Both the position numbers and the translations under genes were made by a program. From Desulfobacterales bacterium (GTDB lineage Bacteria; Desulfobacterota; Desulfobacteria; Desulfobacterales; Desulfosalsimonadaceae): 64,000 bases of DNA. Positions within the stretch are counted from its first letter, which is position 1, and each line of letters starts with the position of its first letter. Location: NCBI GenBank assembly GCA_034520365.1, contig JAXHNP010000007.1, positions 1 through 64,000 of the forward strand. The letters are read 5' to 3'. The notes beneath the pieces are model-generated. The model was not told the DNA's origin. It was given only the letters and a program-made list of their open reading frames with translations, and did no database searches. Positions 35,175 to 44,348 of the stretch are shown here, piece after piece.

Positions 35175-36357
35175 CCATGAAGCCGTAAAAACAATGGAGC
35201 AGGACCTTGACCCTCAAATCAGATCCAGTGTAGAAGAAGCCGCAAAAATGGCGGTCAGGGCCAAAAAGCGGGGCGGCAGGGTGGTTGCGGTTCTGGGCAG
35301 CGGCCCCAATATCCACGAAGGCATAACCACCCTGGTGGCTGAACTGATTTACAGGGGATTAATTGACGGGGTTTCAACAAGCTCGGCGGTTATCGCCCAT
35401 GAAATGGCCGGAACCCTTGAAAAGGTAAAACGGGTGGAGGGCAGTTCCCTGGGCTTTGCCCCGGACAAGCTTCCGCTGGACGGTAAAATGGAGGTCAGCC
35501 TTCTGGATGACAGTCAATTTGCGCAGTACCAGCAGGAACTGGTGCTGGATGAAGACTTGTTCCGACGGATGACAGAAGCAGAAGGAAACGAAATCATCAA
35601 GGTTGCCGGCAACATGGCCTATCCCACGGGCTTTCGCACCGAGCGACTGGCAAGGGACGTGTTGGCTCTTGCAAAACGATGCGGACGTCCGTTCGAGGAA
35701 ATCGCCGGTTTGGGCGCAGATCCGTATACCATGATAGGGGCGGGAGCTGCCATGGGCGTTCCCGTGCTTGTCACAATTCCCCAGTTGATAGGCGGCGGAG
35801 AGGTCGGGCTTGCCATCGGAGACAGCATCTCGGTTTCAAATCGGTGCAGCCGGCTGGCCCGCATGATGGGGGATGCAGACGTTATTATCGAATCGGCAGT
35901 TGCATTGACCCAGGAAATACACGACGGCCCGTTTGAGCTCTATACCGGCCACGGCATCTGGGCTGACTGGCAGGGGGAATGGACTTACAGCCTGAAGGAT
36001 AAAAACATCATACGGATTGATCTGGATCCGAACCTGGAAATGGCCTGGAAAAAGGAGCGGCAATCAGGAGACGTTTCCACGGCAATTGACCAGGGCCTGC
36101 CCAAAACCGTTACCATGAAAACCCCTTTCCGCATGGAGATGTCCGGATTTGCCCGGATACCGGGCAGTCTTCCGGTAATAGGCGATATCGGCACCATCTG
36201 GCCGGTAATGATATCTAAAATCGCGGAAGACCTGGGTATAAAACCGGAGATTATGAGCTATAAACAGACCCTGCCGGCAGGGAAAAAATTCAGGGAATGG
36301 ATCGTGGAAAACGTTTCCCCCCTTGACAAGGAAAAGATGCTCTCCGGCGTATACTGA
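35164..36357 (+). CDS. Unrecognised protein coupled to waaA
   Basis: 397 residues, no signal peptide or membrane helix. The N-terminal half has a Rossmann-like start (GGRVVAVLGSGPNIHEGITT, LVAELIYRGLIDGVSTSSAV) reminiscent of deoxyhypusine-synthase-like or LOR/SDH-type NAD-binding proteins; the middle carries GLGADPYTMIGAGAAMGVPV and IGGGEVGLAIGDSI. I do not recognise the family with confidence. Its ATG lies inside the waaA 3' end (11-bp overlap), so it is translated with waaA and a role in lipid A/Kdo metabolism or an unrelated cytoplasmic step is possible. Confidence 0.65.
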   Translation: MQIDHEAVKTMEQDLDPQIRSSVEEAAKMAVRAKKRGGRVVAVLGSGPNIHEGITTLVAELIYRGLIDGVSTSSAVIAHEMAGTLEKVKRVEGSSLGFAPDKLPLDGKMEVSLLDDSQFAQYQQELVLDEDLFRRMTEAEGNEIIKVAGNMAYPTGFRTERLARDVLALAKRCGRPFEEIAGLGADPYTMIGAGAAMGVPVLVTIPQLIGGGEVGLAIGDSISVSNRCSRLARMMGDADVIIESAVALTQEIHDGPFELYTGHGIWADWQGEWTYSLKDKNIIRIDLDPNLEMAWKKERQSGDVSTAIDQGLPKTVTMKTPFRMEMSGFARIPGSLPVIGDIGTIWPVMISKIAEDLGIKPEIMSYKQTLPAGKKFREWIVENVSPLDKEKMLSGVY

Positions 36358-36425
36358 ACCCAAATTGAGCGTTTCAAATTTTTAAAAGCCGCCTCGATCT
36401 TCCATTCGGAAAGACATAGCGCTTT

Positions 36426-36606
36426 TTAATAAGAAGTGTACTGTTTTTCTTCCACCAGGTTCGAGCCAAATTTCAGGTTGATCTGCCGTTCATCGTTTCT
36501 GAAATATACGCTTCCGGCCAGCGAGATAAAATCGTCGTCAAACGATTTTTCGACCCCCTTGGCCCGGATTAGGTCCTCGATCTCCCAGAGCTGAATGTTG
36601 AGTATT
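36426..36606 (-). pseudogene. Truncated DUF6165 paralogue
   Basis: Reading the minus strand gives LNIQLWEIEDLIRAKGVEKS, FDDDFISLAGSVYF, NDERQINLKFGSNL and EEKQYTSY with a stop at 36426, the last 58-59 residues of the DUF6165 protein at 32335. The N-terminal half and start codon are missing; the break near 36606 is followed by the GT9 gene's leader. A six-residue gap relative to the intact copy is also visible. Confidence 0.85.
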
Positions 36607-36661
36607 GCATGTTTGCATCAAATTCATTGATTTTGCGCGGCAAAATCCCTAAAAAAGGACC

Positions 36662-37717
36662 ATGCCTTATATTGAAGCCAAACGCATCTGCCTGATCCGG
36701 ACATCCGCCATCGGGGATACCGTGCATGCCCTGGCCATGATGAACGCCCTGCGGCACGGCTATCCGGATGCCCATATCACATGGGTGCTGCAGACAATCC
36801 CCTATGAAATGGTTAAGGAACAGCCGGGGATTGACCGGTTTATCACCTTTGACCGCAAGGGGAACATGGGGCAATGGCGCGCGCTTATCCAGCAGCTGAG
36901 GCGGGAAAAATTTGACCTGGTGATCGCCCCGCAGGCAAGCGCCAAGGTGAGCCTCCTGACCTTTTTATGCCGGGCAGAAATCAAACTCGGCTTTGACTGG
37001 CACCGCTCCCGGGAGCTTCTCTATCTTGTTACCAACCGGCACATCCTGGCGCGCCCCATGCAGCATGTGCAGGATCAATTTTTTGAATTTATCGAATACC
37101 TGAGCATAAAAGATTATCCGCTTAAATGGAATTTCCGCTTTACCGAGGCGGAGCGCGCCTGGCAGAACCAGTTTTTTGCCGACACCCAAAGACCGGTTAT
37201 CGGCTTTGTGATTGCCTCGGCCCACCCGGAGAAGGACTGGCCGCCGGCGTTTTACGCCAAGGTGATGGATGAACTGGATCAGCGCCTGGATCTAAAGCCC
37301 ATGATAATCGGCGGCCCCAGTGAAAAAGAGAGGCGGATTGCCGACGAAATTCTATCTTTGTGCCAATGCCGGCCCATTGTCGCACTTGAAAAACCCATCC
37401 GGCATACCATGCTCCAGCTGGACGGCTGCCGAATGGTCATATCCCCGGATACCGGCCCTTTGCATATTGCCGTGGCCCTTGATACGCCAACCATTGGCCT
37501 TTACGGCCATTCCAACCCAAAACGGTGCGGTCCCTATAAATTCCGGGATCTCTTGATTGACCAATACAATGAAGACGAGGCTTACGACGCCCCGATTACC
37601 CGGCGGACCAAACCCGGCCGGATGCATACCATTTACCCGGAAGCGGTGATTGAAAAAATCGAATACGGCCTTAAGGCTTATCCCGCTGATCCGCTGCATG
37701 GTGAAAACCGGTTATGA
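36662..37717 (+). CDS. GT9 family heptosyltransferase
   Basis: 351 residues. ICLIRTSAIGDTVHALAMMN at the N-terminus, FVIASAHPEKDWPPAFYAKV and VISPDTGPLHIAVALDTPTIG near the C-terminus mark a GT9 enzyme of WaaC/WaaQ type. Adds heptose to the LPS inner core. AAAAAAGGA precedes the ATG. Its stop overlaps the next ATG (ATGA), coupling it to the kinase gene. Confidence 0.88.
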   Translation: MPYIEAKRICLIRTSAIGDTVHALAMMNALRHGYPDAHITWVLQTIPYEMVKEQPGIDRFITFDRKGNMGQWRALIQQLRREKFDLVIAPQASAKVSLLTFLCRAEIKLGFDWHRSRELLYLVTNRHILARPMQHVQDQFFEFIEYLSIKDYPLKWNFRFTEAERAWQNQFFADTQRPVIGFVIASAHPEKDWPPAFYAKVMDELDQRLDLKPMIIGGPSEKERRIADEILSLCQCRPIVALEKPIRHTMLQLDGCRMVISPDTGPLHIAVALDTPTIGLYGHSNPKRCGPYKFRDLLIDQYNEDEAYDAPITRRTKPGRMHTIYPEAVIEKIEYGLKAYPADPLHGENRL

Positions 37718-38406
37718 CAGTATTTCAGAAACACCGGGCATACCGGTTCGGCTCTGCGGAAGGCTTGACCGAAGCCCAGATGGAGAGGCTGATAAGTTGT
37801 TTCAGCATGGATCGGCAGCCCGCCCAAGGGACCCTGGGCGGCCGCACCCGTATTCTTTCAGAAGAACTGCCGGGTATCGGCCGGGTGGTGATTAAGCCGT
37901 ATCACCGGGGCGGAATACTCCGGCATTTCAACCGGCGGACCTATATAAACACGGGCATGCCGCGCAGCCAGGCGGAATTTATGCGGCTTGATTACGTGCG
38001 GCAAATCGGGGTCAACGCCCCGGAACCGGTCGCCTTTGCCACCAGGGGAAGGCTTTTCTACCATGCCTGGCTTGTTACCAAAGAACTGCCGGCCGCCCGC
38101 AGCCTTGCCGATGCCGCCCTAAACCCGGCAAATCTGCCCGGCGATGCCGTTTCCCGGACCGCGGCGCATATCAACCGCCTGATCCGCCACCGCATCCTTC
38201 ACGTGGATCTGCATCCCGGAAATGTCCTGCTGGATGCCGAAAACCGGGTTTACATTATTGATTTTGACAAAGCCCGGATCACCAGGCAATCGACTGAACA
38301 ACTGGCACTACGTTATTGCCGAAGGTGGCAGCGGGCGGTGGCCAAGTACGGGCTGCCCGAAGAATTGAATGAATCGTTTCAGAGAGGGGTAGGGTGTAGG
38401 GTGTAG
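37714..38406 (+). CDS. LPS (Kdo) kinase-like protein
   Basis: 230 residues. Protein-kinase-like fold with RVVIKPYHRGG (Lys of the ATP site), ILHVDLHPGNVLLDAENRVY and IIDFDKARI, as in KdkA/WaaP enzymes that phosphorylate Kdo or heptose. Overlaps the GT9 stop by 4 bp. The last four residues (VGCRV) come from a short intergenic-type repeat, so the native C-terminus may be slightly altered. Confidence 0.82.
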   Translation: MTVFQKHRAYRFGSAEGLTEAQMERLISCFSMDRQPAQGTLGGRTRILSEELPGIGRVVIKPYHRGGILRHFNRRTYINTGMPRSQAEFMRLDYVRQIGVNAPEPVAFATRGRLFYHAWLVTKELPAARSLADAALNPANLPGDAVSRTAAHINRLIRHRILHVDLHPGNVLLDAENRVYIIDFDKARITRQSTEQLALRYCRRWQRAVAKYGLPEELNESFQRGVGCRV

Positions 38407-38412
38407 GCTTCC

Positions 38413-38502
38413 GCCTTGTCATTTCGGGGAGCGTCAGCGACGAGAAATCTTAAAATTCATGGAATAAAAAGATTTCTCGCTGACGCTCGATAATGACAAT
38501 TA
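38413..38502. repeat. Long palindromic repeat element
   Basis: Arms GAGCGTCAGCGACGAGAAAT and its near-exact complement, AAGATTTCTCGCTGACGCTC, enclose a 17-bp A+T-rich loop, with outer TTGTCAT/ATGACAA ends. A REP-like palindrome that could also terminate the LPS transcript. The outer TTGTCAT is not a 7-4-7 repeat, so not counted as a Pho box. Confidence 0.8.
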
Positions 38503-38521
38503 CGCCCATAGGGGGGCGAAA

Positions 38522-38800
38522 TTACTTTTTCATCCGTTTTGAGGCTTTGATCGGATTGATTTTCTGGGCTTTTTCCGAGCTTTCCATTGCCACGTGGGTG
38601 GCCAGATTGCAGTTGCCGTTTTTCCACTTGATGGTTGGGTCCGGCGCCACGGTGCAGAACCAGCCGCCTTCATACGCCTTGCTGCGGCTGCATCCGCTGC
38701 AGGACTCAAGGATTTCATAGCAGGAACCGCCGTTGAATGAGCAGCCGTTGGCTGTCATGAATGGACATTCTTCACCTTTTCTTACTGTTGTGCATTTCAT
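38522..38800 (-). CDS. PxxKW family cysteine-rich protein
   Basis: 92 residues, seven or eight cysteines in the pattern MKCTTVRKGEECPFMTANGC, CSFNGGSCYEI, SCSGCSR, WFCTVAPDPTIKWKNGNCN. The P-x-x-K-W motif (PTIKW) names this family, found mainly in Desulfobacterota; likely metal- or Fe-S-binding, function unknown. AAGGGGG ribosome site. Lone gene convergent with the LPS operon. Confidence 0.85.
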   Translation of the reverse strand: MKCTTVRKGEECPFMTANGCSFNGGSCYEILESCSGCSRSKAYEGGWFCTVAPDPTIKWKNGNCNLATHVAMESSEKAQKINPIKASKRMKK

Positions 38801-39193
38801 TGGTTTTCCCCCTTCATATGCTTAATAATAAACGACGACGCCGGAAAGCATAACCTGCCGGCGCCGTCAAAAAGTTTTAAACCTGTCAACCACCGTATCA
38901 ACTAAAATTTAAAAGATGAAAAATAATCCAAGGACATCTCAGTGTCAATCTTTTTTTGTATATTTTTACCTAAATTTTACATTCCAGCCAAAACAGGCCT
39001 TGTACCAAACCCAAAACCCGTGTAGAAAAACAGGCAGCAAAGAAATTTTAAAGGAAATCGCCTTTTTTATAGGCCGTTTCCAAAGCCAAAGGCACTGAGT
39101 CTTTTAAACATAGAACCGTGAACATAGAACCGTGAACTGTGAACCGTGAACCTTGAACCGTGAACCTTGAACCGTAAACTCAAAGAGATATAA
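38801..39193. other. Spacer before kdsD with heptamer array
   Basis: No gene seen. 39106-39180 is a tandem array of GAACCGT / GAACCTT / GAACATA heptamers, ending 14 bp before the kdsD ATG. The rest is A+T-rich with no recognised signals. Confidence 0.7.
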
Positions 39194-40171
39194 ATGATTC
39201 TGCAGCAGGCCAAAAACGTTCTAAAATTAGAGGCTGACGGCATTCTCAAGCTGGCCGAGCGCATTGATGAAAACTTTACCCGGCTCGTGGACATGATTTA
39301 TCAATCCCGCGGCCGGGTGCTTATCGCGGGCATCGGCAAATCCGGAATCATCGGCAGAAAAATCGTGGCCACCTTAAACAGCACCGGCACCCGGGCCATT
39401 TTTCTGCATCCGGTGGAAGCCATGCACGGGGATTTAGGCATGGTATCCGGCGATGACATCTTCATTGCCCTGTCCAACAGCGGGGAGACCGACGAGTTAA
39501 ACATCCTGCTGCCCAGCATAAAAAGCGCGGGCTGCCCGATTGTCGCGTTTACCGGAAATCCCCATTCCACCCTGGCCCAGGAAAGTGACCTGGTGATCGA
39601 TGTGGGCGTGGAGGCCGAGGCCTGTCCCCTTAACATGGCGCCGACCGTCAGCACCACCGCCCAGCTCGCCATGGGCGATGCCCTGGCCGTGGTGCTGATC
39701 GACAAGCGAAAATTTACCGCCCAGGATTTTCACAAATTCCACCCCGGCGGTTCGCTGGGCAAACGGCTTTCCTTTAATGCCCAGGAAGTCATGCTGACAG
39801 GCGATGCGGTTCCCCGGGTATATGAAGGCACGGATATCCATGAGGCGCTCACGGTGCTGGATCACAAGCGCCTGGGGTTGGTGATTATTTTAAACGATCA
39901 GGATGAGTTAAGCGGCATCATCACGGACGGCGATGTCCGCCGCATGGTGGTCAATCGGACGGAAATCCCCAATCATCCGGTGGAGGATTTGATGATTAAA
40001 GACCCCAAGCGGGTAACCCAGACCACGCCGCTCTATGATGCCCTCTATATCATGGAAGCCCACCAAATTACGGTTCTGCCGGTTGTTGACAGGGACAACC
40101 GGGTGGCCGGCATCCTCCATCTGCACGATATCCTGGGCAAAGGCGCCATTAAATTCAACGGCGGGGCATAG
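39194..40171 (+). CDS. kdsD: D-arabinose-5-phosphate isomerase
   Basis: 325 residues. SIS domain (VLIAGIGKSGIIGRKIVATL, SNSGETDELNILLP, and the HPGGSLGKRL loop) followed by two CBS domains (from about 200). Interconverts ribulose-5-P and arabinose-5-P, the first step of Kdo synthesis, feeding waaA here. AAAGAG upstream of the ATG. Confidence 0.95.
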   Translation: MILQQAKNVLKLEADGILKLAERIDENFTRLVDMIYQSRGRVLIAGIGKSGIIGRKIVATLNSTGTRAIFLHPVEAMHGDLGMVSGDDIFIALSNSGETDELNILLPSIKSAGCPIVAFTGNPHSTLAQESDLVIDVGVEAEACPLNMAPTVSTTAQLAMGDALAVVLIDKRKFTAQDFHKFHPGGSLGKRLSFNAQEVMLTGDAVPRVYEGTDIHEALTVLDHKRLGLVIILNDQDELSGIITDGDVRRMVVNRTEIPNHPVEDLMIKDPKRVTQTTPLYDALYIMEAHQITVLPVVDRDNRVAGILHLHDILGKGAIKFNGGA

Positions 40172-40175
40172 GCAA

Positions 40176-40260
40176 AGGTCGGCACGGTGGCCGACCCTAC
40201 GATTTTTTGCCCATGCGTAGCGTAGAAGGGCAGGCCACTGTGCCTGCCTGAAAATAAGTT
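40176..40260. repeat. Palindromic GGTCGGCAC...GTGCCTGCC element, copy 1
   Basis: GGTCGGCACGGTGGCCGACC followed by CTACGA and a matching inverted arm GGCAGGCCACTGTGCCTGCC. Further copies at 51088-51200 and, inverted, 63030-63128. A MITE-like intergenic repeat family. Confidence 0.75.
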
Positions 40261-40358
40261 GGCCGTTCTGTTTGCAATAGGCCCATTAAATATTTAAGTT
40301 TAACAAGTATCCCGATAAATTCGGGACATAAATTCAAAAATCATATTGAGGCAAACTT

Positions 40359-41687
40359 ATGTCTAAATTCAGCGATGCCAATACAGAAATTCAAAGCCTG
40401 GGCGAAGCCAAGATAAACTCGCCGATTCTAAGCGAGATGGACGGCACGAGTCCCAAGATCTTTAAAGACGACAATGACCGCATCCTCCTTGATGTCAATG
40501 CCGCGGACATCAACAAAATGATCCAGGAAGGCCATGCCCCGCCCTCTTTTGAACTGGCCGGCCCGCGGAAAAAAATCTTTTTTGATCCGAGCAAGCTCAA
40601 ATGCGCGCTGGTTACCTGCGGAGGCTTATGCCCGGGGCTTAACAACGTGATCCGCGCGGTGGTGCTTGAGCTCCATTACCGCTATCACGTCCGCCATATC
40701 TACGGCATCAGATACGGCCTCCAGGGTTTTATCCCGGACTATATGCACGATCTCGTGGAACTGAATCCGGATAAGGTGGTCCACATCCATGAAATGGGCG
40801 GCTCGATTCTTGGCTCATCCCGGGGGCCGCAGGATATCGAGGCGGTCGTGGACTGCCTGGAACGCCTAAACATCGGCATTCTCTTTATGATCGGCGGAGA
40901 CGGGACCCTGAAGGCGGCCACCCGCATTGTCGAGGAAATTGATCGCCGGGGGGCAAAAATCGGGGTGGTCGGCATCCCCAAAACCATTGATAACGACATT
41001 CACATGGTTTCAAAGTCTTTCGGATTTGATACGGCCGTGGATATCGCCACGGAAGCCATCAAGGGCGCCCATAAAGAGGCCGAGGGCTATCCCAACGGCA
41101 TCGGATTGATCAAGCTGATGGGCCGGCACTCCGGCTTTATTGCGGCCACCGCCGCGCTTGCCCAGCAGGATGTCAATTTTGCCCTGATCCCGGAGATTAA
41201 ATTTGAGCTTGAGGGGGAAAAGGGGCTCTTGACCAAGCTTGAAAAGCGTCTTAAAGCAAGGAAGCATGGGGTTATCCTGGTGGCTGAAGGCGCCGGGCAG
41301 AACTTCTTTGAGCAGGCTGAAAAAAAGTACGACCCCTCGGGAAACGTCAAGCTCTATGACATCGGGGTCTACCTAAAGGAGCGGATTCAGGCGTATTTTA
41401 AAGACCGGAACATGGAGATATCGCTTAAGTATATTGACCCGAGCTACATGGTCCGCAGCCTGCCGGCCAATGCCAATGACCATGTGTATTGCAGCTTCCT
41501 GGGCCGGGATGCGGTGCATGCCGGCATGGCCGGAAAAACCAACATGATTATCGGGTTCTGGAACAATTTTTTCGTAAACGTGCCCATGCCGCTGACCGCC
41601 GGTGAGCGCAAAAACGTGGACCCGCACGGCAAAATCTGGCAGACCGTCCTGGAATCCACCGGACAGGGGGCGTTGGTGAATGATTAA
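40359..41687 (+). CDS. 6-phosphofructokinase, TP0108-like clade
   Basis: 442 residues, glycolysis: fructose-6-P to fructose-1,6-bisP. Motifs: TCGGLCPGLNNVIR, MIGGDGTLKAATRI and GIPKTIDNDI. The Gly after GGD favours ATP use, while the Lys in PKTIDND is shared with PPi enzymes and the ATP-using TP0108-type group, so phosphoryl donor should be tested. Long N-terminus relative to the 320-residue E. coli enzyme. The stop overlaps the convergent lipoprotein gene by 4 bp. Confidence 0.9.
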   Translation: MSKFSDANTEIQSLGEAKINSPILSEMDGTSPKIFKDDNDRILLDVNAADINKMIQEGHAPPSFELAGPRKKIFFDPSKLKCALVTCGGLCPGLNNVIRAVVLELHYRYHVRHIYGIRYGLQGFIPDYMHDLVELNPDKVVHIHEMGGSILGSSRGPQDIEAVVDCLERLNIGILFMIGGDGTLKAATRIVEEIDRRGAKIGVVGIPKTIDNDIHMVSKSFGFDTAVDIATEAIKGAHKEAEGYPNGIGLIKLMGRHSGFIAATAALAQQDVNFALIPEIKFELEGEKGLLTKLEKRLKARKHGVILVAEGAGQNFFEQAEKKYDPSGNVKLYDIGVYLKERIQAYFKDRNMEISLKYIDPSYMVRSLPANANDHVYCSFLGRDAVHAGMAGKTNMIIGFWNNFFVNVPMPLTAGERKNVDPHGKIWQTVLESTGQGALVND

Positions 41688-43723
41688 AAACTAATCTCAA
41701 CAAACCGCCGCCCGCTCACTTTCAACAGATACAATTCCTTAATCACCTCACCCGTGTCATCAAACCGGGTTTTGCCGGTAATGCCGTCGTAGGGCGGCAT
41801 TGCCGGGAGCTGCTCCCGGATATAGGTCCTGCCGAAATACGGGGAGCGATCCAGCAGATCGATCAGCATCATGGCCGTATCAAAACCGATGGCCTCAAAA
41901 AAATCAGGTTCTTCCCCATAAACCCTTCTAAATTCATCGACAAAACGCCTTACCGCATCTGAGCGGCTTTCCGCATAAAAACCGGACGGACAGATGGCGC
42001 CCTGAACATACCGGCGCGCCATCTCTATGAACTGATCCGAATGCCACAGGTTGGTACCCAGTAAATAAACCTCATTAATATCGTAATATGCCAGCTGCGG
42101 GATGATCAGGCCCGCCTTTTCCGGGGAATCCGGGATGAATACGGCCTTAAAATCCACAATGGGTTCAGGCTCTTCCTCCGGGTCTAAAATACGATCACCC
42201 AATAAGCCGCGAATATACGGGGCGAGGCCCGCTTCATTGCGGCTTTCTGCATCAGGCCCGCTGTCCTCCCAGCCGATTCCCCACAATGCCTCAAACGGTG
42301 ACGGCTGCCATTCGAGCGGTCCGATCCGGGTTTTTGCTTCAATGTCTGCGGGCACGTCATAGTAAAGGCCCGCCAATTTTTTAATCGAATCGGAAAAGTC
42401 CGTATGCGCCGGGTTGTAATCCTCGAGCCCGACCACCGACGCCTTTCTGGCCAGGAGCTCATCCCAGAACAGGTTCATGAATGTCTCGCCATAATTCTCA
42501 TCCGGATAAAGCACCGCAAAGCGATCAATGTCCAGGGTTTCGGCTGCGTACCTGGCAAGCGTGCGCACCTGCATTTGAGGGGTGATAAAATTTCTGAAAA
42601 CAAACTCCCCGATCTCCGGGACGCCTGAGGACTGGGTGAGCGTAATAATGGGGATGCCGTGTTCCTGGGCGGCCTTTGCAGCCGCCTCACTTGTGGCAAT
42701 CGGCCCGATAATTGCGGTTACCCGCTTTTCGTTTAATTCCTCAACCGCTTTTATGGCCTGCTCCGGATCCGAGGCGGTGTCTGCCACAATCAAATGAATC
42801 GGCCGGCTCGACGCGTTTTGCCCGGAAATGGAAAGCGCCATTTCCAGGCCATGAAGCGCCTGCTTGCCATAAGCCGCGTATCTGCCGGTAAGCGGGAGAA
42901 GGCAGCCGATATTTATCTGATCGGCCGCGCCTGAGGCTTTGATCTCCTCCAGCCGCTCTTTTGCGGCCTCTGCCAGTTCATGATCCGGGTAGCGATCCAG
43001 AAAATCGGCCCATGTGGCCATGGCATCCCCCAGATTTCCTACATCCGCATAATTTTTTGCCATATGATACGTGAGATAACCGCTGGGCGGGCGGCCATCC
43101 AGGCGGGCCAACTCCGGCTTTAATGTCTCCGTGGACAGCCGGCTGATCGCGGCTTTGAGCCGGGGCAAAACTTCTTTTTCCGCCTTTTTCTTTTTGGCCC
43201 GGTCAAAGGCTTTCAAAAACGCAAAGTAGGCCTCCCTGGGCAAATCCAGGGCCATATACGCATCCCCGACACTCAAACCGGCCCGGACATATGCTTCCCG
43301 GGAAAGCTCATACGAAAAAACCGCGGCCGACCGGCGGATAACCGCCTCAAAATCCCCGGCATCGTATAAAACCGAAAGCATTTCTACGCCGGCCTGCCCC
43401 GCATAATCTGACTGGGGGTGCTTATTCATTACCTCTTTGAAATGCGAGACCGCCTGGGCATACTTTTCCTGCCGGCCTTTGATAATCCCCATCTGAACAA
43501 GGGCCTTTGGCATCATTTCCCCGTCCGGATACTGAGAGATGTACTGCTGGTAGAAGGAAAACGCCGCATCCAAGCGCTCTTCTTTAAAACTGGACTCGGC
43601 TTTGCGCAAAAGCTCCGCCCCGGGCTTTTCCTTCTCAAACACCCCCGGCACAACCCCTTTGGGCACACAAGCGGTGCAGGCAAGCAGCCCGCTTAAGGCC
43701 AATACAAGGAATAATCGCTTCAT
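41684..43723 (-). CDS. LpoA-like penicillin-binding-protein activator lipoprotein
   Basis: 679 residues. Signal and lipobox (SGLLAC, Cys16; alternative TAC at 17-19), then TPR-like repeats (ESSFKEERLDAAFSFYQQY...) to about residue 265, then a periplasmic-binding-protein-like domain starting INIGCLLPLTGRYAAYGKQA and NEKRVTAIIGPIATSEAAAK. This is the build of LpoA/YraM, the outer-membrane lipoprotein that activates PBP1A; a branched-chain amino acid receptor is less likely because of the TPR region and lipid anchor. Confidence 0.82.
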   Translation of the reverse strand: MKRLFLVLALSGLLACTACVPKGVVPGVFEKEKPGAELLRKAESSFKEERLDAAFSFYQQYISQYPDGEMMPKALVQMGIIKGRQEKYAQAVSHFKEVMNKHPQSDYAGQAGVEMLSVLYDAGDFEAVIRRSAAVFSYELSREAYVRAGLSVGDAYMALDLPREAYFAFLKAFDRAKKKKAEKEVLPRLKAAISRLSTETLKPELARLDGRPPSGYLTYHMAKNYADVGNLGDAMATWADFLDRYPDHELAEAAKERLEEIKASGAADQINIGCLLPLTGRYAAYGKQALHGLEMALSISGQNASSRPIHLIVADTASDPEQAIKAVEELNEKRVTAIIGPIATSEAAAKAAQEHGIPIITLTQSSGVPEIGEFVFRNFITPQMQVRTLARYAAETLDIDRFAVLYPDENYGETFMNLFWDELLARKASVVGLEDYNPAHTDFSDSIKKLAGLYYDVPADIEAKTRIGPLEWQPSPFEALWGIGWEDSGPDAESRNEAGLAPYIRGLLGDRILDPEEEPEPIVDFKAVFIPDSPEKAGLIIPQLAYYDINEVYLLGTNLWHSDQFIEMARRYVQGAICPSGFYAESRSDAVRRFVDEFRRVYGEEPDFFEAIGFDTAMMLIDLLDRSPYFGRTYIREQLPAMPPYDGITGKTRFDDTGEVIKELYLLKVSGRRFVEISF

Positions 43724-44050
43724 TTCTGAAATATGCTCATTTTATGGATGCCTCAGGCCAGCCCCCACGCCCGCCTGAGTTGATATTATCGCCAAATATG
43801 CCTCAAATATGCCATTGATACGAATCTTTAAAACAGGGGGCCCGGGATGTCAAGAAATGTAGCTATCCGTTATGGAAGCCTAAAGGCTTCCGCTACATTG
43901 TGTGCGCCATCAACTTAAATGCTCGGCATTTCTCCGATAACGGCACCATCCAGTAGGGGCCACCTTAGGTTGCCCTTATGGGAATGTAAAAGGATTGCGA
44001 TTGCAATTTACCCCTGAACACCTTATTTTAATGGTAACAGGAGAAAGATT
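43724..44050. other. Spacer with a short perfect palindrome
   Basis: No gene. GGAAGCC-TAAA-GGCTTCC at 43873-43890 is a perfect hairpin. A GAAAG-type site at 44043 serves the following hicB-like gene. Confidence 0.6.
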
Positions 44051-44281
44051 ATGAGCAAAGAATTTTATGTGGTCATAGAAAAAGACGAAGACGGCTTCTA
44101 TGTCGGTGAGGTTCCGGGATTGAAAGGCTGTTACTCTCAAGGCAAAAGCATTGAAGAGCTGATGAAAAACATGCGGGAAGTAATCGAACTCTGCATTGAA
44201 GATGAGCCGTTTGCCCAGGGTGAGTTTGTCGGCGTTCAAAAAGTGAGCATTGAACATGACCCTGCCAATGCTCAAGGCTAG
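44051..44281 (+). CDS. HicB-family antitoxin
   Basis: 76 residues: KEFYVVIEKDEDGFYVGEVP, GLKGCYSQGKSIEELMKNM and REVIELCIED match the partial RNase-H-like fold of HicB antitoxins. The GTAACAGGAGAAAG site precedes it. Normally paired with a HicA dsRNA-binding toxin; here only a broken hicA overlaps its end, so it is an orphan antitoxin. Confidence 0.8.
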   Translation: MSKEFYVVIEKDEDGFYVGEVPGLKGCYSQGKSIEELMKNMREVIELCIEDEPFAQGEFVGVQKVSIEHDPANAQG

Positions 44282-44348
44282 CGAGATAATCAGAGCTCTG
44301 GAGAAGCGAGGCTTTACCGCCGTGCGGCAGAAAAAAAAGTCGAATTGA
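44256..44348 (+). pseudogene. Truncated hicA toxin
   Basis: Frame starting at ATG 44256, overlapping the hicB end: MTLPMLKASEIIRALEKRGF, then TAVRQKKKSN and a TGA. This is the HicA N-terminus; the usual RQKGSH catalytic His motif is replaced by RQKKKSN in an A-run, suggesting a frameshift, and the remaining half is lost. Too short for ordinary gene callers. Confidence 0.75.

Noticed and set aside
38413-38502. Pho box from the TTGTCAT ends
   Set aside because: Single half sites at the ends of a palindrome, not a 7-4-7 direct repeat.
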